DNA of 64,000 nucleotides from positions 620,001-684,000 of the forward strand of contig NZ_LXRG01000192.1 in assembly GCF_001651035.1 (NCBI RefSeq). The letters are read 5' to 3'. This DNA comes from Halomonas sp. ALS9. GTDB lineage: Bacteria > Pseudomonadota > Gammaproteobacteria > Pseudomonadales > Halomonadaceae. Positions 1 through 8,190 of this stretch are shown here, in pieces (the first letter of the stretch is position 1; each line of letters starts with the position of its first letter). The notes beneath the pieces are model-generated. The model was not told the origin of the DNA and searched no databases. It saw only the letters and a program-made list of their open reading frames with translations. Position numbers and translations under genes: made by a program.

Positions 1-2
1 CG

Positions 3-446
3 CTGGCTATCTGCGAGTATCTCGATGAAGTGTATCCCGAACCCGCGCTGCTACCGGCGGATGCGTTAGCCCGCGCCCAGGTTCGCGCCCTCGGGCAATT
101 AGTGGCTTGTGAAGTTCACCCCCTCAACAACCTGCGGGTGCTCAAGTATCTCGTCGGTGAGCTGGGGGTAGATGAGGAAGCTAAGCTAGCCTGGTATCGC
201 CACTGGATTGCTGAGGGCTTCACAGCCATGGAAGCAACGCTCTCGACTGACCCCAGCAGCGGTGATTTTTGCCATGGTGACACCCCAACGCTTGCAGATA
301 TCTGCCTAGTTCCCCAGGTGTATAACGCCGAACGCTTCGAGTGCGATTTATCAGCGTACCCGACACTCCAGCGCATCGCTGCCAACTGCCGGACACTGCC
401 AGCCTTCCAAAAGGCAGCACCCGAGGCGCAGCCTGACGCCAGCTAA
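3..446 (+). CDS. maiA: Maleylacetoacetate isomerase (GST family), 3' part
   Basis: The reading frame is open from the window edge, so the 5' part lies outside. The visible 147 residues are the end of the thioredoxin-like domain (CEYLDE) and the all-alpha C-terminal domain of a zeta-class glutathione transferase. The stretch with SGDFCHGDTPTLADICLVPQ is typical of maleylacetoacetate isomerases, which convert maleylacetoacetate to fumarylacetoacetate in the homogentisate route of tyrosine breakdown. Presence of hpd at 10.4 kb in the same neighbourhood supports this over another GST. The GTG at 30 is an internal valine, not a start. Enzyme identity is from family resemblance. Confidence 0.85.
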   Translation: MAICEYLDEVYPEPALLPADALARAQVRALGQLVACEVHPLNNLRVLKYLVGELGVDEEAKLAWYRHWIAEGFTAMEATLSTDPSSGDFCHGDTPTLADICLVPQVYNAERFECDLSAYPTLQRIAANCRTLPAFQKAAPEAQPDAS

Positions 447-457
447 ACCCTCCTGAA

Positions 458-480
458 CAGGCCGCGCATTGCGCGGCCTG
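458..480. terminator. Hairpin between convergent genes
   Basis: A perfect inverted repeat, CAGGCCGCGC and GCGCGGCCTG around a three-base loop, sits 12 bases after the maiA stop and is followed by CCTTTC. It lies between two convergent genes and could stop transcription from either side, although the T-run is short. Confidence 0.6.
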
Positions 481-501
481 CCTTTCGCTTGGCGGGCAGC
501 C

Positions 502-3500
502 TCAGGCGGCTTCGACAGCGATGGTTTTCGAACGACCTTGGCGTAATTCGATCAGCAGCTTCTCGCGGCGCGCATTCGCTTTCTCGGCGGCAGCTTCGCG
601 GACTGGCCCGTAGCCACGAATCTCTTCCGGCAGCTTGGACAGTGCCAAAGCAGTGGCATGATTAGTGCCATCAAGACGCGCCACTAGCTCGTCAATCAGC
701 TGCTCGTAGTCCGCCAGTAAGGCACGGTCGAGCTTCCGGTCTGCGCTGAAGCGGAAAGGGTCGAGGGCCGTGTTGCGCAAACCGCGCATCTTGGCCAACG
801 CGCCCATTGCCTTCAACATCCAGGGGCCGAAGCGACGCTTCACGGGCCGCCCTTGCGTATCCTTACGGCCACTCAACAGCGGTGGCGCCAAGTGGAAGGT
901 TAGCTGGTAATCACCCGAGAACGTTGCTTTCACTTCATCCAGGAAATCGCTCTGGGTGTAGAGCCGCGCCACTTCGTACTCATCTTTATACGCCATCAAG
1001 CGATAGAGCTGATGGGCGACGGCTTCACTCAATGCTTGGCCACCGTTTAACGCTGTTTCTGCTTCGCGCACTTTTGTCACCTGGGTGACATAGCGCTCAG
1101 CCCAGGCACGGTTCTGATAGCGCTCCAGGTGGCGACGATTACGCGCGACCACGTCGTCGAGAGTGGCATTCGTGAGCAGTGGCATCGTATCAAGGTGCTG
1201 CTGTAGATAGTCGGGCTCCACCGCTGCCAAACGGCCCCAAGCAAATGCCTGGCGGTTCTTTTCCACAGCGACGCCGTTAAGCTCCAGGGCACGCTGCAGC
1301 GCAGGCTCAGACAGCGGTACCAACCCTTGTTGCCAGGCAAACCCGAGCATCATCATATTGGAAAACACCGTATCCCCTAGCAGCTGTTCAGCCAAGCGGT
1401 TGGCATCCAGCGATGCAAAACGTTCGTCTCCTACCGCTTCACGCAACAGATTAAGGCGTTTGCTGGGCTGCATATCCGCGTCGCGGTAAAGGACATAGTC
1501 CGCGGTGGCTAGCTCCGCCAGGTTGGCAACAATACGGGTGGTCGGCTGAAGCACGTTCAGCGCTTTCTGCGAACTGGCCACGACCATGTCACAAGCAATG
1601 ACAGCATCGGCCTGCCCCGCTTCGATGCGTACTTGATTCAGCTCGTTGGGCTGCGCTGCCAAGCGAACATAGCTAAGTACCGCCCCGCCTTTTTGAGCGA
1701 ACCCCATAAAGTCGAGCACGCTGGAGCCCTTGCCTTCCAGGTGTGCCGCCATCGTGATCAACTGCCCGACGGTCACCACGCCCGTGCCACCAACGCCCCC
1801 CACCAGCAGGTCATAAGGGGCCTTCAGAGGCGCGATAGCAGGATTAGGCAAATGCGCTATACGCTGCCAAAAGGCGTTATCCGCCGCAACCCCCTGGCCT
1901 TTACGCAGCTGGCCACCTTCAACAGTGACAAAACTGGGGCAAAAACCACTGACGCAGGACATATCCTTGTTGCAGGAGGACTGGTCTATTTTGCGCTTGC
2001 GGCCTAGCTCGGTCTCCCGCGGCACCACCGATAAACAGTTGGACTGTACGGAGCAATCACCACAGCCTTCGCAAACATGATGATTGATGAACACCCGGCG
2101 GGCGGGATCTTCCATCAAACCACGCTTGCGGCGACGACGTTTCTCCGCCGCGCATACCTGGTCATATATCAACACGGTGCAGCCGGGAATCTCGCGCAGT
2201 TCACGTTGCAGCGTATCCATCTCCTCTCGCCCGTGGAAAGTCACCTCCTTAGGAAACTCTTTTTCATGCCCTCGATACTTTTCGGGTTCATCGCTGACTA
2301 CCATGACCCTGCGCACGCCTTCATCCAACGATTGCCGGGCAATCATGGGGACATTGATTTGCCCATCGACTGGTTGACCACCCGTCATGGCCACCGCGTC
2401 GTTGAACAGAATCTTGTAGGTAATATTGACGTTGGCTGCCACCGCCTGGCGAACGGCCATGGAGCCCGAATGAAACCAGGTGCCTTCTCCCAAGTTCTGG
2501 AAAATATGGCCATTTCCGGTAAATCGGCTTTTACCTACCCAGTTAACACCCTCGCCACCCATCTGAATTAACGATTCGGTGCTGCGATCCATCCACGAAG
2601 CCATAAAGTGGCAACCAATACCCGCCAGGGCTTTGCTGCCTTCAGGCACCTTGGTTGAGCTGTTGTGTGGGCAACCCGAGCAGAAATACGGCATGCGGCG
2701 CACACCGCCAAGTTCCTTAACGCCTGCTTGGCAAGCATCAACGGTTGCCAGCTTGTCGCTAAAATCAATCTCGAAAAAGCGCGTAAGGCGCTCTGCCACG
2801 AAACCAGCCAAGAGACGCGGGCTCAGCTCGCCAACATAGGGAATCAGTGGTTTGCCGGTTTCATCCTGCTTGCCGGTAACGATTACCTCGCCGGGATGGT
2901 CGGGTTCCGACATGTACTCCTTCAACTGACTTTCGATAATCCCGCGTTTCTCTTCAATGACCAGCACCTCACGCTTGCCATGAATAAACTCAAGGATGCC
3001 GGGGCGATGGAGTGGCCATACCATCCCAACCTTATATATTTCCATCCCCAGATCACGCAGTTTGGCTTCATCCAGCCCCAGTAAACGCAGCGCCTCAAGC
3101 AAGTCCAAATGACCCTTACCTGTGGTAACCAGCCCAAAGGTCGCCTGCTCTTGGCGAAATAGATACTGATCAATCGGATTAGCCGTGGCAAACGCCTGTA
3201 CGGCGGCTAGCTTGTGCTCAATGCGGGTCTCGAGCTGTGGCCCCGGCAAATCGGGCCAGCGATAGTGCAGCCCGCCCTCCGGCACTTCGAAGTCGGGCGT
3301 TAAGTAGTCGGGCAAGGGAGGCACCTCGACTGAAGCACCACTCTCCACGGTTTCAGACACGGCTTTAAAACCCACCCAACAACCCGAGAAGCGTGAAAGG
3401 GCATAGCCCCAGAGCCCAAAGCGTTCATACTCCGCCAATGACGCAGGGCTTACCACCGGCATAAACCACGCCATAAAGGCGACATCAGACTGGTGCGGCA

Positions 3501-4017
3501 TGGAGGACGACACACAGCCATGGTCATCCCCCGCAACCACCAGCACACCACCCGTCGGCGAGCTGCCGTAGGCATTACCGTGCTTCAAGGCGTCACCCGC
3601 GCGGTCAACGCCCGGCCCTTTGCCATACCACATGCCGAAAACACCCTCGACTTGGCGGTCAGGATCCGTTTCTACCTGCTGGCAACCCAGCATCATGGTG
3701 GCGGCCAGGTCTTCGTTGATAGCAGGGACAAAGTCGATGTGATGCTCTTCCATGGCGGCTTTCGCCCGCCAAATCTCTTGGTCTACACCGCCCAGGGGCG
3801 AACCACGATAGCCGCTGATGAGCCCTGCCGTATGGCGACCATTGCGGCGGTCAAGCTCGGCTTGGCGTAAGGCAATGCGTACCAAGGCTTGGGTGCCAGT
3901 GAGAAAAATACGGCCTTCGCCACGGCTATAGCGGTCGGCCAACTGATAGTCATCGAGGGCAATATCGAGAGTCTGGGTAATAGAACCCGCCTGCTCAGCG
4001 ATTGAGGGGGTGGTCAT
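502..4017 (-). CDS. Indolepyruvate ferredoxin oxidoreductase, fused alpha-beta type
   Basis: This 1171-residue protein has the full fused architecture. An N-terminal pyruvate:ferredoxin-oxidoreductase-like domain carries GYRGSPLGG near residue 70. A thiamine-diphosphate-binding region carries CSGCPHNSS near 442. A ferredoxin-like cluster CEGCGDCSVQSNC lies near 647-660, and a C-terminal gamma domain with GGVGGTGVVT starts near 735. The family oxidatively decarboxylates aryl-pyruvates, made by transamination of aromatic amino acids, to aryl-acetyl-CoA with reduced ferredoxin as co-product. The gene is divergent from an Lrp/AsnC regulator at 4195 that probably controls it. Aliphatic 2-oxoacids remain possible substrates. 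Length is normal for the fused form and no defect is seen. Confidence 0.9.
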   Translation of the reverse strand: MTTPSIAEQAGSITQTLDIALDDYQLADRYSRGEGRIFLTGTQALVRIALRQAELDRRNGRHTAGLISGYRGSPLGGVDQEIWRAKAAMEEHHIDFVPAINEDLAATMMLGCQQVETDPDRQVEGVFGMWYGKGPGVDRAGDALKHGNAYGSSPTGGVLVVAGDDHGCVSSSMPHQSDVAFMAWFMPVVSPASLAEYERFGLWGYALSRFSGCWVGFKAVSETVESGASVEVPPLPDYLTPDFEVPEGGLHYRWPDLPGPQLETRIEHKLAAVQAFATANPIDQYLFRQEQATFGLVTTGKGHLDLLEALRLLGLDEAKLRDLGMEIYKVGMVWPLHRPGILEFIHGKREVLVIEEKRGIIESQLKEYMSEPDHPGEVIVTGKQDETGKPLIPYVGELSPRLLAGFVAERLTRFFEIDFSDKLATVDACQAGVKELGGVRRMPYFCSGCPHNSSTKVPEGSKALAGIGCHFMASWMDRSTESLIQMGGEGVNWVGKSRFTGNGHIFQNLGEGTWFHSGSMAVRQAVAANVNITYKILFNDAVAMTGGQPVDGQINVPMIARQSLDEGVRRVMVVSDEPEKYRGHEKEFPKEVTFHGREEMDTLQRELREIPGCTVLIYDQVCAAEKRRRRKRGLMEDPARRVFINHHVCEGCGDCSVQSNCLSVVPRETELGRKRKIDQSSCNKDMSCVSGFCPSFVTVEGGQLRKGQGVAADNAFWQRIAHLPNPAIAPLKAPYDLLVGGVGGTGVVTVGQLITMAAHLEGKGSSVLDFMGFAQKGGAVLSYVRLAAQPNELNQVRIEAGQADAVIACDMVVASSQKALNVLQPTTRIVANLAELATADYVLYRDADMQPSKRLNLLREAVGDERFASLDANRLAEQLLGDTVFSNMMMLGFAWQQGLVPLSEPALQRALELNGVAVEKNRQAFAWGRLAAVEPDYLQQHLDTMPLLTNATLDDVVARNRRHLERYQNRAWAERYVTQVTKVREAETALNGGQALSEAVAHQLYRLMAYKDEYEVARLYTQSDFLDEVKATFSGDYQLTFHLAPPLLSGRKDTQGRPVKRRFGPWMLKAMGALAKMRGLRNTALDPFRFSADRKLDRALLADYEQLIDELVARLDGTNHATALALSKLPEEIRGYGPVREAAAEKANARREKLLIELRQGRSKTIAVEAA

Positions 4018-4194
4018 GAGCGTTCACCAGTACGGTTGAAGAGTTATGGTTGTAATACGCTTGAGTCTAGCCAAGAGCGCACTAAAGGTGCTTGCTAATT
4101 CACCCTTCAAAACCCTGGTTATCAATCATTAATTTCATTTTTAGCGTTTTTTCGCAATGATATTCAACAAATCACAAATAAATGAAATATCCCT

Positions 4195-4677
4195 ATGAAA
4201 GAAGCAACCAAAGAAATCACCTTAGACAGGCATGATCAGCGTATCCTTACCTTGCTTCAGCAGCAGGGGCGCATTACCAACAATGAGCTTGCCGAACAAA
4301 TAGGCCTCTCCCCCGCCGCCTGCTGGCGACGCGTCAAGGCGTTGGAAGAGAGTGGCGTTATTCGCCGCTTTGCTGCACTGGTGGAACCCAGCTTGGTGGG
4401 CCAGCCACTATCAGCGCTGGTCATGGTGACGCTGGTTCGCCATCACATCGACAATACTGTCGAGTTCGAAAACCGCATCCTGCAATACCCGGAAGTGCTG
4501 CAGTGCTATGCCACCACCGGCAACGCCGATTTCGTGCTGCGCGTGGTGATTGAAGACATGGCCGCTTATGACCGGTTCCTGAATGAAAAACTCTTCACTC
4601 TGGATGGTATTTCCCAGGTCAACTCCAATTTCGTGCTGCGTAATATCAAAGAAGAGACCGCTATCCCGATTCGCTGA
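4195..4677 (+). CDS. Lrp/AsnC family transcriptional regulator
   Basis: The 160-residue protein has an N-terminal winged helix (LDRHDQRILTLLQQQGRITN, then a recognition helix around SPAACWRRVKALEESG) followed by a ligand-binding RAM domain (ALVMVTLVRHHIDN, TGNADFVLRVVIED). This is the standard Lrp/AsnC layout and length. It is divergent from the indolepyruvate oxidoreductase gene with 177 bases between starts, the usual position of a local amino-acid-responsive regulator. Aromatic amino acids are therefore a reasonable inferred effector. Start ATG at 4195; no strong Shine-Dalgarno is visible. Confidence 0.9.
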   Translation: MKEATKEITLDRHDQRILTLLQQQGRITNNELAEQIGLSPAACWRRVKALEESGVIRRFAALVEPSLVGQPLSALVMVTLVRHHIDNTVEFENRILQYPEVLQCYATTGNADFVLRVVIEDMAAYDRFLNEKLFTLDGISQVNSNFVLRNIKEETAIPIR

Positions 4678-4906
4678 ATCAGCCAGCATGGCTCGCTCTC
4701 ACCGAGCACTACGCCTTAAAATTTAAGACGTAAATAGAGTGCCAACCTCTCCAAAATTAGTTGCCATTGAAACTATTCAGAGGCAAGGTAACCCATGTGA
4801 TTTACGCAACCCAGGAAGACGCCTTTGCTTGAGGATAGGCGTTACCAATAACAACATTTATCAATAACAACATAGACGCTAATAGCGTCGGCTCTGGAGT
4901 TTCAAT

Positions 4907-5962
4907 ATGAATAAATCAGCTCGCTTACTAGTGGCTGCCACGGCTGTTTCAAGCATGGCGTTCAGTATGTCTGCACTTGCACAGGCAACGATCACCGTCA
5001 GCACGTGGGGCGGCCCTAATCATGGCGTTAATACCATTGTTTGGCCGACCTGGAAGGCATGGATTGAAGAAGCCACCGAGGATCGTGTCACGGTAGAAGT
5101 AGTGCATGATATGGGGCCTCCACCGGCACAAATGGAGATCGTTGCGGATGGTATTGCGGATGCCAGCTGGATTTTTCACGCTCATATGGCGGGCCGTTTT
5201 CTAGCAACGCAGTTGCCTGAATTCCCTACGTTTGAGGAATTTTCCTCAGAAGATGCTTCCGCTGCGTATTGGCATACCCATCAAGAGTATCTGCAGCAAG
5301 CCAATGAGCATCGCGGCGTCGACGTGGTTGCGATGGGGGTACATGGCCCTGGCCAAATATTCACCCGTGATCAAATTAGCTCAATTGATGAGCTTGCGGG
5401 CAAACGGCTGCGCGTGGGTGGCGGCGTGATGAGTGGTTTAGCCGAGGCAATGTCCGTGACCGGCGTCGCCATTCCTCCCACTGGCACCTACGAGGCCGCC
5501 TCTCAGGGGGTTGTAGACGGTGCGATGCTAACGCTTGAAAGCTTGCGCAGCTTTCGCGTTGCCGAAGTAGCCCCACATACCCTCACCGTAGACGGCGGCT
5601 TCTACCGCGGCAGCTTTGCAATTGTTATGAACCCCATGTTTTGGGATCAAGTATCAGACGAAGACCGCGCGGCGATTGAAGGCGTATCGGGTGAGCAACT
5701 TTCACGCTTGTTTGGCTACATGATGGATGTATCCGACCAACGCGGCGTTGAGTTTGGTGAGGAAAATGGCGCGACCTTTACCCAGGCATCGGAACAAGAC
5801 ATTGATTACCTGCGGGGCGTTGCTAGTAATTTGCTGGATACCTGGAGTGAGGCCGTAAAGAGCCGAGATGTGGACGCACCAGCAGCGCTTGCCTTCTTTC
5901 ATGAACAGTTAGTCAATGAGGCGGCTGAAGAAAGTATCGCCTCGAGTGTTGTTAGTGACTGA
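4907..5962 (+). CDS. TRAP transporter substrate-binding protein (DctP family), orphan
   Basis: The 351-residue protein begins with a signal peptide (MNKSARLL, hydrophobic core, cut probably after SALAQA) and continues as a periplasmic DctP-type binding protein. A conserved region near residues 165-215 includes GKRLRVGGG and QGVVDGAMLTLES. No dctQ or dctM gene is adjacent: the next gene is on the opposite strand. It therefore either serves membrane subunits encoded elsewhere or is an orphan sensor. The substrate cannot be read from sequence; organic acids are usual. The upstream gap (4678-4906) holds a duplicated CAATAACAACAT and a small hairpin, GACGCT-AAT-AGCGTC, near 4873. Confidence 0.85.
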   Translation: MNKSARLLVAATAVSSMAFSMSALAQATITVSTWGGPNHGVNTIVWPTWKAWIEEATEDRVTVEVVHDMGPPPAQMEIVADGIADASWIFHAHMAGRFLATQLPEFPTFEEFSSEDASAAYWHTHQEYLQQANEHRGVDVVAMGVHGPGQIFTRDQISSIDELAGKRLRVGGGVMSGLAEAMSVTGVAIPPTGTYEAASQGVVDGAMLTLESLRSFRVAEVAPHTLTVDGGFYRGSFAIVMNPMFWDQVSDEDRAAIEGVSGEQLSRLFGYMMDVSDQRGVEFGEENGATFTQASEQDIDYLRGVASNLLDTWSEAVKSRDVDAPAALAFFHEQLVNEAAEESIASSVVSD

Positions 5963-6031
5963 AGCAGTAGATTGAACGTTCTCGCCGCTGCTTATGGCTG
6001 ACGGCGGGAACCTATTGTCAATTAGTCACGC

Positions 6032-6130
6032 TTCCCCAGTACTTATTTTTTCCAGTGCTTATTTTTTCCAGTGCTTGTTTTTTCTAGTACTTAGTTTCCC
6101 CAGTACTTACTTTATCCCATCACTTAGCTT
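6032..6130. repeat. 16-bp tandem repeat, about 6 copies
   Basis: The unit, roughly TTTTTCCAGTGCTTAT, recurs at an exact 16-base period, with the AGTNCTT core at 6038, 6054, 6070, 6086 and 6102 and a weaker copy near 6118. It lies in the 436-base gap between the orphan dctP and the NSS transporter. The open frame that crosses it (5994-6248) is low-complexity and not a convincing gene. Confidence 0.8.
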
Positions 6131-6182
6131 CCATACCCATTTCAATCTAAATCCTCCGCATCCTGTTTCATTTGAAACCAAC

Positions 6183-6231
6183 TTGATCCGCATCAAGATA
6201 CTTCACCTCTCAGCGACTAATACTACTACCC
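6183..6231 (+). promoter_or_regulatory. FNR/ANR-type site with class II promoter
   Basis: TTGATCCGCATCAA at 6183-6196 matches the FNR/ANR consensus TTGAT-N4-ATCAA perfectly. A -10-like TAATAC lies at 6218-6223, which puts the start point near 6231. The centre of the FNR site (6189.5) is then at -41.5, the classic class II activating position. The spacing is seen in the sequence; oxygen control is inferred. Confidence 0.7.
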
Positions 6232-6260
6232 TCATCAAGAACGCCTGAGGGAGAACTATC

Positions 6261-6335
6261 ATGGGCATGGGTACTGCGAAGAACGCAGACAACACCTTTT
6301 GGTGGGGACGCCTAATAGAGCGCTCCCAACAATAG
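6261..6335 (+). CDS. Small ORF, 24 codons, in an FNR-type transcript
   Basis: ATG at 6261 is preceded by a good Shine-Dalgarno (GAGGGAG, 6247-6253) and encodes MGMGTAKNADNTFWWGRLIE followed by RSQQ. I do not recognise it. It starts about 30 bases after the predicted FNR-dependent start point, and its last codons run into the left arm and loop of the following terminator. No other gene follows on this strand. It could be a genuine small protein, or a reading frame inside a regulatory RNA of about 120 nt; some FNR/ANR-controlled small RNAs also carry short ORFs. The tandem Trp codons could suggest a leader peptide, but no structural gene lies downstream. Confidence 0.45.
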   Translation: MGMGTAKNADNTFWWGRLIERSQQ

Positions 6336-6349
6336 TGGATGGGAGCGCT
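6319..6349 (+). terminator. Terminator-like hairpin after the small ORF
   Basis: A perfect 10-bp stem (AGCGCTCCCA and TGGGAGCGCT) with an 11-base loop is followed by TTAACTGCTCT. It ends the predicted short FNR-type transcript and may also serve the convergent NSS transporter gene. The T-run is poor, so termination efficiency is uncertain. Confidence 0.6.
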
Positions 6350-6398
6350 TTAACTGCTCTAATTCAGACGCTACTTAGAATCTGTTTCTGGAATTGGG

Positions 6399-7859
6399 TC
6401 AGGAAGCCTGGTGACGCAGCCGCGGGCTAGCCAATTCTCCCACCACGGTGATAAGCACCAGCAGGGCCAACAGCCACGGCCACTGAGTGCCTACCTGGAG
6501 GGTCGCAAGGCCCAGCGCATCGATGAAAATTAACACGATGCCTAACGGGCTAACGTAACGCACCATAAACAGCCACAGCGTGTACTGGGTACGGGAGAGC
6601 CCTAGTTCCTGCCTGAATATTTCAGTACGCAGCAGGAAGCCTGCCATGAGTGCCATGCCCAAACCGCCTAACGGCATCATCCAGCGGGAGGTTAGGTAGT
6701 CCAGCCAGTCGAAGAAAGTGCGGCCTGCTAGCGTCCAATCCGCGCCCATGTTGAATGACAACATGGCCAAAGTACTCACCAACCACAGCACAATACCCAC
6801 ACCCCAGGATGCCCGTTTACGCGTTATTCCTTTGCTTGCCACGAGCCAGGCCACGGTCGCTTCGATCATCGAGATCGACGATGTCAGCGCGGCCATCGAT
6901 AGCATCACAAAGAACAGGACGCCAAACAGCGTACCAAACGGCATCGCTTGGAAGGCCAATGGCAAGCTCATGAAGATCAAACCTGGCCCTTGGCCGGGAT
7001 TCATTCCGTTAGCGAAAATAATCGGGAAAATAGCCAAGCCTGCCATTAGTGCGACAACGGTATCGGCAATGGCCACGCTGAATGTCGTGCGCGCGATGGA
7101 GTGCCCTTCTGGCAGGTAAGAGCCGTAGGTAAGAATCGCGCCAGAGGCGAGCGACAAGGTAAAGAAAGCATGCCCCAGTGCCGCTAACAACCCTTCGCTG
7201 CTTAATCCTTCCGTATTGAAAGAGAACAGAAAACACCATGCGTCGGCGAAGCCACCGGAAAAAGCACCGTAGCCGATCAGTATCCCCAGCATGATGACCA
7301 TGCCTGGCATCATCCAACTGACGCTCTTTTCAATGCCGGCTTGCACGCCTTTGCCCACGATGAACATGGTCAGCACCGTCACCAGCGTGCTCCAGGCACC
7401 TAGCGTCCAAGGGTTAGCATTATTGGCGGCAAAAATTGCCGCCATGTCATCGACGCTATTACCCGCCAGCCCACCGCTCAGCATCTTCCACAAATAGGAA
7501 AACGACCAGCCCGCAACCACGACGTAGAACGACAGAATCATGAAACCACACAGCATGGCCATCCAACCGAAGATCGACCAGAAGCTACCACGGCCCGACT
7601 CATGCACTACCCGGCGGATAGCGTCAATCGGACTGCCTCGCCCACGGCGGCCGAAGCTGATTTCAGCCATCATGATGGGGACGCCGACCGCCAATATGCA
7701 GGCCAGGTAGACCAGCACGAAAGCACCACCCCCGAACTCGCCAGTGATGTAAGGAAACTTCCAGATATTACCCAGTCCCACTGCAGAACCAGTGGCTGCC
7801 AGTACAAATCCCCAGCGGCCCAGCCACAGCGTCTTGGGAGGCGTATTTGTCGTTGTCAT
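6399..7859 (-). CDS. Sodium-dependent neurotransmitter-symporter family (NSS) transporter
   Basis: The 486-residue polytopic membrane protein has the family's first-helix signature, GSAVGLGNIWKFPY, at about residues 21-34, followed by GGGAFVLVYL and roughly 11-12 hydrophobic segments. NSS proteins couple sodium to amino-acid uptake. A TyrR-like box lies 217-234 bases upstream and tyrR is the next gene on the same strand, so import of tyrosine, tryptophan or phenylalanine is likely, as for TnaT-type members. The substrate is inferred, not read from residues. Confidence 0.9.
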   Translation of the reverse strand: MTTTNTPPKTLWLGRWGFVLAATGSAVGLGNIWKFPYITGEFGGGAFVLVYLACILAVGVPIMMAEISFGRRGRGSPIDAIRRVVHESGRGSFWSIFGWMAMLCGFMILSFYVVVAGWSFSYLWKMLSGGLAGNSVDDMAAIFAANNANPWTLGAWSTLVTVLTMFIVGKGVQAGIEKSVSWMMPGMVIMLGILIGYGAFSGGFADAWCFLFSFNTEGLSSEGLLAALGHAFFTLSLASGAILTYGSYLPEGHSIARTTFSVAIADTVVALMAGLAIFPIIFANGMNPGQGPGLIFMSLPLAFQAMPFGTLFGVLFFVMLSMAALTSSISMIEATVAWLVASKGITRKRASWGVGIVLWLVSTLAMLSFNMGADWTLAGRTFFDWLDYLTSRWMMPLGGLGMALMAGFLLRTEIFRQELGLSRTQYTLWLFMVRYVSPLGIVLIFIDALGLATLQVGTQWPWLLALLVLITVVGELASPRLRHQAS

Positions 7860-8075
7860 TGGGAAACCTTATAAATTGATATTGTTTTTAGGCTATTTAT
7901 TTATGCACAGCGAAAACAACTACTTAAAGTTGATTAGCTGTCTCTTAAAGCCAGCTAAATGCAATCAGCCAGTCATCGAGAGCAATCTATTAAGAGTCTA
8001 GGGAGATAGCGATAGGGCAGGAATAGGGCGGCATCGCACTCAGCGCGACGCTAAGCCATATAAACGAGACGCAGC

Positions 8076-8093
8076 TGTAAACTAATCGTTACA
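8076..8093. promoter_or_regulatory. TyrR-like box upstream of the NSS transporter
   Basis: TGTAAA-CTAATC-GTTACA matches the TyrR consensus TGTAAA-N6-TTTACA at 11 of 12 fixed positions. It lies in the 331-base gap (7860-8190) between tyrR and the transporter gene and faces the transporter start. A second inverted repeat in the gap, TGACAG-N9-CTGTCA at 8161-8181, sits just beyond the tyrR stop and could be a weak terminator. Confidence 0.55.
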
Positions 8094-8190
8094 CTTGAAA
8101 GGAAATGCCGCTGGACGGAGTCTTGCCGTTGCATTTTTCTGACACCCCGTAAAGAAATCGTGACAGTTAATTTACCTGTCATGGATTTTT

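Noticed and set aside
2077..2571. 164-codon frame opposite the indolepyruvate oxidoreductase gene
   Set aside because: It is an antisense shadow of a well-supported coding region.
5994..6248. 84-codon open frame on the plus strand
   Set aside because: It is made largely of the 16-base tandem repeat, has low-complexity Phe/Ser composition and overlaps the FNR-type promoter.
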